From: Patella vulgata
Lineage: Eukaryota; Mollusca; Gastropoda; Patellidae
Assembly: GCF_932274485.2 (NCBI RefSeq)
Contig: NC_065887.2
Location: 42,117,201-42,181,200, forward strand
Direction: 5' to 3'
Length of the DNA: 64,000 bases
The notes beneath the pieces are model-generated. The model was given only the letters and a program-made list of their open reading frames with translations, had not been told where the DNA came from and did no database searches. Position numbers and translations under genes: made by a program. This document shows, piece by piece, positions 56,057 to 64,000 of this stretch. The number at the start of each line of letters is the position of its first letter. The first letter of the stretch is position 1.

Positions 56057-56353
56057 GTCACAGCCCGATCAAAGAAAGCTAAAGAAGTTTACGTCGCTAA
56101 TCTGACATCTGTCAATAAAGTGGATAACGTGAAATTAAAGGGGGGTAATATAAGCAAAAAGGGAGGTGGGATAAGTGACAATATAATTACTAAAGGGGGG
56201 ATAATTCTTTCCCAGGAAACAAACACTACAACAAATCAAGAAAATATTGAATCTTTAGAAATCAATTCCAAATAGGATTTAGAAGAAAAGAAACGTCGAA
56301 AAAATGTAAACGAAGAAAAAGTTGCTGAGAGGACTAAAATTATAACGGAATAT
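56057..56353 (+). pseudogene. DNAJC1: DNAJC1 exon after SANT1, with in-frame stop and SINE insertion
   Basis: Acceptor TTTTACCTCCAG, phase 0, consistent with the SANT1 exon. It reads VTARSKKAKEVYVANLTSVN, matching the VTDVTTKAKQLK region just after SANT1 in DNAJC1, then a low-complexity Lys/Gly/Asn-rich linker. A TAG stop occurs at codon 73 (56273-56275), but the frame stays open and coding-like after it (DLEEKKRRKNVNEEKVAERT) up to 56353, where a SINE-A begins. A single base change from CAG, AAG or GAG would account for the TAG. In a working gene this linker should lead into the second SANT domain. Confidence 0.7.
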
Positions 56354-56696
56354 AGAAATGAAATGAAATGGGGTTTAACGTCCTACTGTAATACTCTTAA
56401 CCTGGGCTAATGAAGACGGGCATACGCCATACAGTGCGCTATGAGGGAAATTTTGCCCGGGCAGCGGCGCTACGGCCTAGTCTTATATCGAATTCCAACT
56501 GCCAAGGGATCTTTTACGTGCACGCCAATGTGTACACGGGACCTCGGTTTTTCGTCAGGCCCTCCGTCCTGCATCACTGACAAGGGGAAACCACGCTGGA
56601 AAATCGGGATGAACTTTCTCGGCCAATTCAGGGATCGAACACCCGACCTCCAGGCTAGCGAGCCAGCGTCTTACCCACTTAGCCACGTGATCCCAC
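56354..56696 (-). mobile_element. SINE-A inserted in a DNAJC1 exon
   Basis: Full-length, minus-oriented (antisense to the gene), flanked by the exact 13-base duplication TATAACGGAATAT (56341-56353 and 56697-56709). The left duplication is part of the coding-like sequence KIITEY, so the target was the exon itself or its immediate end. The copy retains a B-box-like GTTCGATCCCTGAATTGG and the head ending GGGATCACGTGGCTAAGTGG. Confidence 0.93.
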
Positions 56697-56778
56697 TATA
56701 ACGGAATATTAAACAGCAAATAAATCTAATGAAAGTGAAAGTAGCAAATATTATTAGTTGATTCCTTTTATCCATTAA

Positions 56779-56783
<5 letters not shown>

Positions 56784-56821
<38 letters not shown>

Positions 56822-57078
56822 GGTTTAATGTCCACTCGTCAGTTCGGGACTAACATGATTCAACTTTATTTCAATAGTTCGCTTGCGCGTAGAGGTCTGT
56901 AACAGTGGGAGGAAACCGGAAGACCCGGAGAAAACCCATGAGGTTGAACAGGCGACCCTACTCCTTGTCATGTGCAACCGGGGATTCGAAACCACGCCAG
57001 TTGACTCAATGACAGGTCTTATGATACAGCTCGCACGTGCTAAGCATTCGGCCATCCACCCCACCCCACCCCCCTCAC
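56784..57078 (-). mobile_element. SINE-B, full-length, in DNAJC1 intron
   Basis: Minus-oriented, with a (GA)n tail of 34 bases (56785-56818), GGGGTTTAATGTCCACTCG, core complement GGAAACCGGAAGACCCGGAG, B-box complement GGGGATTCGAAACC, and a head ending CCATCCACCCCACCCC. No exact target duplication is evident. Confidence 0.85.
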
Positions 57079-57260
57079 ATTGACTGACATTTCAAACAAA
57101 AACAATGGTAATGAGCGATTCACTTGTTTCATTCCCTCGAAAGGTTTCTTGAATCGTGTAAAGATGTGATGTATACTCTGTACTCAAATCTTGCCTAACT
57201 ATAAACAATGACTTTATACCTGTCTTTATGGGGCTGTCATATTGATGTTGTTTATTTCAG

Positions 57261-57314
57261 GATGATTGTATTTTAAGATTTATATATTTAGCTGACATGG
57301 TGAAGAAACGCAAG
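57261..57314 (+). CDS. DNAJC1: DNAJC1 exon: C-terminal end of SANT2
   Basis: Acceptor GTTTATTTCAG, 54 bases, donor GTAACC. It encodes DDCILRFIYLADMVKKRK, matching the C-terminus of DNAJC1 (KEDCIARYKLLVELVQKKK). The KEDC..RYK helix is the third helix of SANT2. The preceding two thirds of SANT2 (W....Q..L..AL..YP.....RW..IA) should be just upstream but are not visible between 56710 and 57260. Intact, phase 0 at both ends. The short final residues after KKRK would lie in a further exon. Confidence 0.75.
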
Positions 57315-57510
57315 GTAACCAGTTGATCTATCAATACAACATATCTAACTTGATAACAATATTTACAGTCAAATATCAAATTAAAACAATTAGGGTACAA
57401 TTTTTATTTTTGGTGGGAATTATTTTGATTTTAGAGCTACATGTAGTACAGGCGACCTTCTGTTGCTTGTTGTAATATTAGAGGTTTAACAAGCATCAGT
57501 CAATGTTTGA

Positions 57511-57840
57511 TTAAACATACATTATGTCTATTGCAGGTCTTTCTTTAGGCCTGAAATGTTATCTAAATTATTATTTAGACATTAAATAACTTATCCAGAC
57601 AATAATCAACTCTCGATGACAAATCTAGCCTTCGATGTTTACTGGATTAGGACCCCATTTACTGCACCACTTTCATTCATGAATTAATCATGAAATGGAT
57701 ATCCGAGACTATGTTTTTTTATCGTACCGACTTTAGTAATGGTGATCGAGGCTAGGCCTAAAATTCAAAAACTAATATCGCGGGTCTAGTGGATCAATTT
57801 GACTGAAATTTTCAACAAATTCCCTTTACATTATCTAGTT
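57511..57840 (-). mobile_element. MITE family 1 copy, right end lost
   Basis: TTAA at 57511-57514 followed by ACATACATTATGTCTATTGC, then the same interior as 9370-9762 (GGTCTTTCTTTAGGCCTGAA, CGAGACTATGTTTTTTTATC, GTGATCGAGGCTAGGC). The sequence stops matching at about 57840 (ACATTATCTAG). Confidence 0.65.
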
Positions 57841-58403
57841 TTTTTTATCGACGAGTGTTGATATATTTTGATATCAAAAAAGACGAGCAGGAGATTTTAT
57901 TTACCACCCAATCTTTTCTTACATGCACAAATTAATAAATATAATGTTTTTGTATAGATTGAACTTTTACTTAACCTGATTACATTACGGCGTAATGATA
58001 CATCATTTTTGACAGCAGTTCAACCATTGCAAAGTACTTTATTTTTGACCCAGTGTTTCCATAAAAGTCAATTAAATAAAAATAAGTCCTTTTTAATAAC
58101 AAAGAAGTTACTTTTAATAAAAAATGAAGTGTTCTTTGAAAATAAAGCGATAGGAGTTATCGCAGTAGATTATGAAATTTATCACACAAGCGACATCTAT
58201 TGTAGAATGTATTATTGGGTGATAAAGTATATAACCCACCATATAGTTAACAACAATGGCTATACAAATTGGTGAAACTCCAAGCATGTAGGATATAAAT
58301 TCTTAAATTAGTGAAGAAATAAAAATACCGGCGTCGCTAACAGTAGTAAAGCTATGATGATTGGTCGGAAGGTGGCAGCACACTTTGGGGAGCGGCATTT
58401 TTG
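57841..58403. other. Intergenic/intron DNA; unassigned open frame
   Basis: An 88-codon plus frame at 58009-58275 (with VQPLQSTLFLTQCFHKSQLN) has no recognised domain. It lies downstream of the DNAJC1 SANT2 exon, but nothing ties it to that gene. Treated as unassigned. Confidence 0.3.
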
Positions 58404-59043
58404 GAAATGAAATGAAATTAAATTAAATGGGGTTTAACGTCCTACTGTTCTGCTCCTATGCTGGGCTAATGAAGACGGGCACACGCCATACAGTGTGAAA
58501 TGAAATGGGGTTTAACGTCCTACTGTTCTGCTCCTATACTGGGCTAATGAAGACGGGCATACGCCATACAGTGTGCTATGAGGGAAATTTTGCCCGGGCA
58601 GCGGCACTATCGCCTACTCTTATATCGAATTCCAACTGCCAAGGGATCTTTTACGTGCATTCTAATGTATACACGGGACCTCGGTTTTTCGTCTCATCCG
58701 AAGGACTAGACAGCTGTCCTTGTCAGGCCCTCCGTTCTGCACCACTGACAAGGGGAAACCACGTCGGAAAATCAGGATGAACTTTCTCGGCCAATGCAGG
58801 GATCGAACACCCGACCTCCAGGCTAGTGAGCCAGCGTCTTAACCACCTAGCCACCGTGGCTCCCCCATACAGTGTGCTATGAGGGAAATTTTGCCCGGGC
58901 AGCGGCACTATCGCCTACTTTTATATCGCATTCCAACTGCCAAGGGATCTTTTCCCTGCATTAGAATGTATAAGCGGGACCTCGGTTTTTCGTCTCATCC
59001 GAAGGACTAGACAGCTGTCCTTGTCAAGCCCTCTGGTCTACTG
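58404..59043 (-). mobile_element. SINE-A (outer), interrupted by another SINE-A
   Basis: Minus-oriented outer copy occupying 58404-58497 and 58865-59043. It is split by the inner SINE at 58498-58864. The outer copy ends at about 59043 inside the TGTCAAGCCCTCTGGTC region, so its tRNA-like head is missing. Confidence 0.85.
58498..58864 (-). mobile_element. SINE-A (inner, nested), full-length
   Basis: Complete SINE-A in the same orientation as its host copy, flanked by the exact 12-base duplication CCATACAGTGTG (58486-58497 and 58865-58876), which belongs to the host SINE. It is therefore the younger insertion, and the family was still moving after its older copies had become fixed. Confidence 0.92.
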
Positions 59044-59429
59044 CATTGAAAAAAAGATGGTTTCTTTAGTGATGTAGACATAATTTTATTTTTAAGCGAA
59101 TATCCTTATTTTTATTTAGGATTGTTTATATGTGTTTTATGTGTTCGTTTTTTTTGTGTGAACATAGGGTAGAAGAGGGGTGGGGATTTTGGCACAACAC
59201 ACTACAAATATGCTTGACAGAGATCACAGTGGTTTGTTACAGAGAAAACTCTATATCTACAATTTTTAAGAGATATTTTATTCAGTATAAATGAATGGAA
59301 TCGGGGAACAGGCAAAATGCCTGTGTCAGCCCCCTATCCCACTAAAGCTACACGCAAAGCATTAATCCAAACGCATATACACTGCACAAATTTCAGGTGA
59401 ATCATGGATTGTTAGACTAGCAACATAAT

Positions 59430-59560
59430 TTCTCCAAAATACCAACTGAATCTCAACCCAAACCGCGTACGAGCCTCCACAAAATACCAACCGAATCTCT
59501 ACCCAAATCTGGTACCACCCTCCACAAAATACCATCCGAATCTGTACCCAAATGAGGTAC
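59430..59560. repeat. Minisatellite of about 52 bp, 2.5-3 copies
   Basis: Unit CCTCCACAAAATACCAACCG and AATCTCTACCCAAATC(T/G)GGTACC, head to tail. Confidence 0.8.
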
Positions 59561-60149
59561 CCCAAAAGGTGATGTTTTCGAAAGGTAAACAACTTGTGTA
59601 GCAAAGGGAGATGCTAAGTCAATTTCCGCCCTATATATATGAACGCGGTACTACTTCCAGGCACCCTCCGTCCCGGATTTTCCTCTCGAATTATAAACCG
59701 CCTTTTTCATAAAGACGTGTCTCTTTGTCTAAAACGATACCATCCTTATACCTGTTGAAAGAAATAAGGCGTTGTCCCGTCTCTATACAGATTGCTGATG
59801 ATGTTATTTTTATAGTTTAACAGCCTTTGACAATCCTGTTAATTCTAATAACAGATGTTTACCTGATCAAGTTACCTTTAACTCTTTACCTGGTGTTATT
59901 ATAGCAGTCTTCTCTCTTCTAGTATTTATCTAGAATTGAGGGAGTGTCGGACACAGCCTTTGACAAAAAATATATTTCTTTTATAACTAAATGCCACCAT
60001 AAACACATTACGTAATTGTTTTTCCTGTTGAAAAAAAGAAAATAATAGTGTGGCTAACATCGAGACAAATTGCATCAAATTGGAGAGAAAAAGAGGAGAT
60101 AATCATAATCCTTGATATTATCTCGTCCTACTTTCAACTCAGTCTGTGG
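59561..60149. other. Intergenic DNA without feature
   Basis: No supported gene or repeat, apart from a G-run at 60149-60162. Confidence 0.4.
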
Positions 60150-60437
60150 GCGGGGGGGGGGGGCTGACTAAATAGGAGATCTGGGATTTGATCCCAGTAT
60201 TGGCAGAGATAATCCCGAGGGATTTTTCAGCGTTTTTCCAGTGGTGCAGGGAGGAACCCCTGGAAAGGAACAGTGTCTGTAAGGACGAATCCCTGAGGTC
60301 ACGTGTGCTAAAAGGACCCTGGGCTGTTGGCAACCACTCCGTCTGGACAACATGTCCCCCAAAGCACATTGCATGTCGTGTGTTTGTTTTTATTAGCTCA
60401 GTAAGGGCAGAAAAGTAGGGCATTAACCCCCATTTCA
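60150..60437 (+). mobile_element. Old SINE related to SINE-A (variant body)
   Basis: Plus-oriented. B-box-like GGGATTTGATCCCAGTATTGG followed by an unfamiliar body (GGGATTTTTCAGCGTTTTTC, CAGTGTCTGTAAGGACGAAT) and a SINE-A-like 3' end: CACATTGCATGTCGTGTGTT, TTATTAGCTCAGTAAGGGCA, AAGTAGGGCATTAACCCCCATTTC. It shares head and tail layout with SINE-A but differs in the middle. Confidence 0.6.
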
Positions 60438-60498
60438 GGAACGGGTCTCTAAATGATATAGTCATTAAATGACATATCTGGTAACGGCAATAAGATGT

Positions 60499-60557
60499 AA
60501 ATGAAATGGAGTTTAACGTCATACTTTTCTGCACTTACTGGGCTAATAAAAAATGGA
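60499..60557 (-). mobile_element. SINE-A-type 3' fragment
   Basis: AAATGAAATGGAGTTTAACG, TCATACTTTTCTGCACTTAC and TGGGCTAATAAAAAATGG: a minus-oriented 3' end fragment only 60 bases from the plus-oriented copy that ends at 60437, again giving two SINE 3' tails in inverted arrangement. Confidence 0.6.
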
Positions 60558-61310
60558 GGCAATAAGATATAAGTTTTATATGTCAACTTCATATCTTTTT
60601 TGTAGTATCCTGCGCTCTATATGCATTCGACTCAGTTCCATTAATTCTCCGCCAATTCTAACATTAACTTTTTAAGTTGGTGAGATTATTGTAATGAATG
60701 TATCCGTTACTTATTACTAACTGGAGAGTTTAAACATTAATATCAAGTGATGCTTAATTCATTTTCTAATTCAATAAAACTTTTACAGCATAAACATAAT
60801 GAATGTACCGACCACCTCAGTTATTAGATTCGAATTTGGTGGAGTTTTAATTGGCGAATTCCTGCTTGGTTTTGAACTTCAAATTTCGCACCAAGTGGCT
60901 ATAAGATTTATGGCTTTTAGATAAAAGCACCTTTACTACTACTATAATAATTGTTGTGTCGATGTTAAGGCCACACACCGCGACATTAGATCTTGATGGT
61001 ATAGTGAAGATCAGAGGATGACACGATGGTTTGATGAACTAAAGATCTGAGGACCACCAGCGACGATATCTGACACCTATATACTTTTAGGAACCTGCCA
61101 GAACAAAGTGATATAATGCATATAGAATCGGTATATTATCATTTACTGACACGTGATGTGGTGTTTGTACTTATTATTGATGTCAAATTGTAACAGGATA
61201 AAAAAAAACTGATGATGTGCGACTTATGAAAGATTTAGATATGCTTTGTTAGAACACATCGGTGCTTTCAGATAATTTGTAATGCCAAAGCCAATTTTAT
61301 TTAATTTCAG
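60558..61310. other. Intergenic DNA without feature
   Basis: No gene or repeat recognised. Confidence 0.4.
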
Positions 61311-61529
61311 GATAAACACACTTATAATAAATCTTTATTCGCTCACCCTGATTGGTATATATATGTGGACAAGTCTGGGGGTCGAAACCACGACCCTTGC
61401 ACCAATGACATATGTGTTTTAAAAGGACGTTGCAAAATCTGTTACCAGTTTGAAAGTACAATAACGTCAACTAAGTGTAGTTTAATAGTCGAGAGCGAGA
61501 CATTTAAAGATACATTATGTAAGATTTAG
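61311..61529 (+). CDS. Doubtful exon-like open frame with Cys-rich peptide
   Basis: Following a strong acceptor (TTTATTTAATTTCAG) a frame stays open for 72 codons: DKHTYNKSLFAHPDWYIYVD, then a Cys-rich part with CTNDICVLKGRCKICYQFES. Its start phase (0) would suit the DNAJC1 SANT2 exon 4 kb upstream, but the known DNAJC1 C-terminus is short and unrelated. The last codons and the stop come from a MITE that begins at 61504. A stretch GGGGGTCGAAACCACGACCC inside it resembles the reverse of a SINE-B B box, so the frame may be a chance product of an eroded SINE. Confidence 0.2.
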   Translation, partial: DKHTYNKSLFAHPDWYIYVDKSGGRNHDPCTNDICVLKGRCKICYQFESTITSTKCSLIVESETFKDTLCKI

Positions 61530-61883
61530 ATAAAGAGCTAGCCATTCGTGCTAAAATAGATAATGTAAAATGAATAATTTGAAAATTTCATTCAAATTAC
61601 TCTATTGCGAGCGAAGATATTAGCCTTTGAAGGTTAGACAAGACGTGTGCAATAATTTCAACCACGGTACTGGTTGTTCGAAGGTAAGTCTCGCTCCTCC
61701 ATTTTTAGATTAAATCAAAATATGGCTGAACCTTTCTAATCTATTTAATATCGGAGAAATCCGATGCCATCGAGAGTTGATTACGTCAGTTAATTAATGT
61801 CTAATAAATAATTTAGATAACATTTCAGGCCTAAAGAAAGACCTGTCCTATGCAGATTTAGCTCTTGCATAATGCCTGTTTAA
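61504..61883 (+). mobile_element. MITE family 1 copy (TTAA target)
   Basis: TTAA at 61504-61507 followed by AGATACATTATGTAAGATTT and AGATAAAGAGCTAGCC; right end GATTTAGCTCTTGCATAATG, CCTGT and TTAA at 61880-61883. Length 380 bp and well preserved. Confidence 0.75.
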
Positions 61884-63104
61884 GTAATATATTGATATTG
61901 TACGAGTACTGTATCTGTATATTACGCAATGTCTTGCACGAGACCATTAAACAACTTAAAATACAACACTCTCCAGCACGTGCATTTCAATGAAATACGT
62001 CACGCGGGTCCAATATTTCAACTAGTATAAATAATGTACGCTTGGCACATTGTCCGTACCATTATTTGAAATAATGATACGCCAACATCAAAGGATGACG
62101 TCACATCTGTATTTTAAAACAGGTGAACACACGTTATTATTATAAAATAATGATTTGGTGTACTATGATCTGTTAATAATAATTTATTTTATCATTAATA
62201 TTTGGAATTTGGGGAATTTCTTTATTCTCTTTGATCTGGGACCACAATAATAGACTGAATTTGGTTTGTTCCGGTCTATTATTTCGATTAGTCATATGGA
62301 GAGCTATACAGGCCCGTAACTAACTCAGAGCAACGAGGGGGCCGGGAAGTGTTCTCGTGGGTGCTGTAATATTTACTGATATTGACGGACAATGTATATC
62401 TATTTTTTTATGGTCGAAAATTTTTTCACAGCCCCCCGCCTGGGGCCTGGGGCTATATGCGATTAATTACAAATCTTTGCTGACATTGTCGACAGTAGAA
62501 AACAAACCGTTACTGTCTCTATCCGAGGGCCTTAAATTTAAAATGTAGACAGATACTGACCACCTCAAAAAGCAAATCAAATTCAACAATTAGCTAAACC
62601 GATACATTTATTATTTGACCAGGAATTGGGTTCTAAACGCTACTCATGTTGTTCTTATTCTTGGGGGCGACAGGTGCAATCAACATGAAACTTGGCAGGC
62701 TTGTTCCTTTGACAATTGCGTATTCCTGCCATACGCGGTCCTGATTCATATTGTACTGTCGCACGTGTTCATATAAATCAAAGAGTTCTGATCATTTTAA
62801 TCTAAAAACTTGTTAACTCCTATTTGAGTTTCTCAGTAGGATGTTAGAATAAGTATCTATAAACAAGTTTTGTACATAGAATTTATAAATTCAACATTTC
62901 AGAATTAAACAAAACTTGCCAATTTTATCTTGTTTTCTTTACTTGCAGCTGTTTTACTACAGCTTAACATGTATAAATATTGTAGAATGCAGGACATAAA
63001 CTACCACTGTATAAAATGAGCTGACAAAAGCCTTTTAACAATTATATATCTACGTGCAATAATCACATTATAGATATATACATATATAAACATGTGATAT
63101 GTTA
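61884..63104. other. Intergenic DNA; eroded transposon-like patch
   Basis: Around 62308-62450 an ACAGGCCCGTAAC start with G-rich sequence resembles degraded small DNA transposons, without a clear right end. Nothing else is supported. A 63-codon frame across it is chance. Confidence 0.4.
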
Positions 63105-63690
63105 CACGTGGCCCACCTTACACGATGGATACTTAAAAGGGACTGAACACACTTACATGATGTACACTTAAAGGGAAGTTAACATCATTAACATGATGGA
63201 TACTTAAAGGGGGATGGACACACTTACATCATGGATACTTAAAGGGAAGTTAACACACTAACATGATGGATACTAGAAGGGGGCTGGACACACTTACATC
63301 GTGGATACTTAAAGGGAAGTTAACACACTAACATGATGGATACTTAAAGGGGGGTGGACACACTTACATCATGGATACTTAAAGGGAAGTTAACATCACT
63401 AACATGATGGATACTTAAAGGGAAGTTAACACACTAACATGATGGATACTTAAAGTGGACTGGACACACTTACATGATGGATACTTAAAGGGGCGTTAAC
63501 CATTCTTCCATCCTACCCAACACACTTTTATATGATGGATTCTTAGAGGTGAGTGGACACACTTACAGGGAAGTCAGCCCACTTACAGGATGGATACTTA
63601 AAGGGGCGTTAACACACCTATACGATGGATACGTAAAGGGAAGGTTACACGCTTACATGATGGATACTTAAAGGTTAGTTAACAGACAAT
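63105..63690. repeat. Satellite with 33-36-bp unit and higher-order pattern
   Basis: About sixteen units of ACATGATGGATACTTAAAGG plus GG(A/G)AGTTAACACACTA or GG(G/A)(C/T)TGGACACACTT. Through about 63130-63480 two unit types (AGTTAACACACTAACATGAT and TGGACACACTTACATCATGG) tend to alternate, giving a repeat of about 68-70 bases made of two diverged halves. Confidence 0.9.
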
Positions 63691-63954
63691 GAAGAAAATC
63701 CGAGATCCACCTGTCAATAAACCTTGACATTTGAAATTTTATGAAAATGCTAACGAAAGCGCGAGGCTAGGGCAAAGCATCTGCAAAAAAACACACCGCA
63801 TGGTATTTCATTTTAATACAGCCACACGAATTCCAGTGAACGCAAACTGGGTCAACTATTATTTATATATATCTTTATTTTAAAATATAGACATTTGCGA
63901 GCACCTGGCACCCACCAATGATTTAGAGTCCATTCAGTCACCAATCCAACCGAT
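63691..63954. other. Intergenic DNA without feature
   Basis: No gene or repeat recognised. Confidence 0.4.
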
Positions 63955-64000
63955 CAGAGAGAGAGAGAAATGGGGTTTAACGTCCACTCGACACAAACCA
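63955..64000 (-). mobile_element. SINE-B 3' end, cut by the window edge
   Basis: GAGAGAGAGAGAAATGGGGT followed by TTAACGTCCACTCGACACAA: the complement of the SINE-B 3' tail. The rest lies beyond the window. Confidence 0.85.

Noticed and set aside
60139-60534. 131-codon minus-strand frame
   Set aside because: Lies across an old SINE and its tail; antisense of repeat sequence.
1-64000. CRISPR arrays, operons, ribosome binding sites, bacterial mobile elements
   Set aside because: The tandem repeats lack regular unique spacers, and the exon structure, SINEs and LINEs show a eukaryotic nuclear genome.

Overview
This is a repeat-dense, AT-rich piece of an animal nuclear genome. It has canonical GT-AG exons, a DNAJC1 homologue, tRNA-derived SINEs, LINE fragments, Tc1-type transposons, many MITEs and long minisatellite arrays. 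The overall style (two SINE families ending in GGACGTTAAACCCCATTTC, one with a core like GGTTTTCTCC...CCGGTTTCCTCCCAC, plus 'rtTATGGCCCTTGATCAC' repeats) suggests a marine mollusc, perhaps a gastropod. That assignment is inference from repeat character, not from a marker gene. No rRNA, functional tRNA or bacterial operon is visible.

Layout. 0-12 kb: LINE fragments of two types (L1/Tx1-like and CR1/Jockey-like), a 1.4 kb TIR-bounded element carrying its own satellite, a near-perfect 149-bp palindrome and several TTAA-flanked MITEs. 12-16.5 kb: AT-rich DNA with two more MITEs. 16.5-25.5 kb: at least three phase-compatible minus-strand exons of a serine-rich, probably nuclear protein that I cannot name; its introns hold SINEs and MITEs. 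25.7-36.8 kb: minisatellite blocks and a dense cluster of SINEs, including inverted pairs. 36.8-38.6 kb: two Tc1-type (DD34E) remnants in opposite orientation, then a 200-N assembly gap inside a 30-bp inverted repeat. 38.6-44.3 kb: simple and diverged repeats. 44.3-50.1 kb: a 2,880-bp unit in two almost identical tandem copies, each with a possible terminal exon on the minus strand. 52.2-57.3 kb: plus-strand exons of DNAJC1 (the J-domain co-chaperone with two SANT domains). 57.3-64 kb: SINEs (one nested in another), MITEs and a 33-bp-type satellite.

The most informative biology is the state of the DNAJC1 locus. The exons for the post-J-domain membrane segment, the first SANT domain and the C-terminal end of the second SANT domain are recognisable. 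One exon carries an apparent one-base shift and runs into a satellite array. Another has an in-frame stop and a SINE inserted with a clean 13-bp target-site duplication. The J domain and most of SANT2 were not found. The locus is therefore either a decaying copy or an assembly with local errors. The other main theme is how mobile elements diversify here: shared 3' tails between unrelated tRNA-headed SINEs, recurring fold-back SINE fusions, multiplication of an A-box-like SINE head, and at least three MITE families that use TTAA targets.
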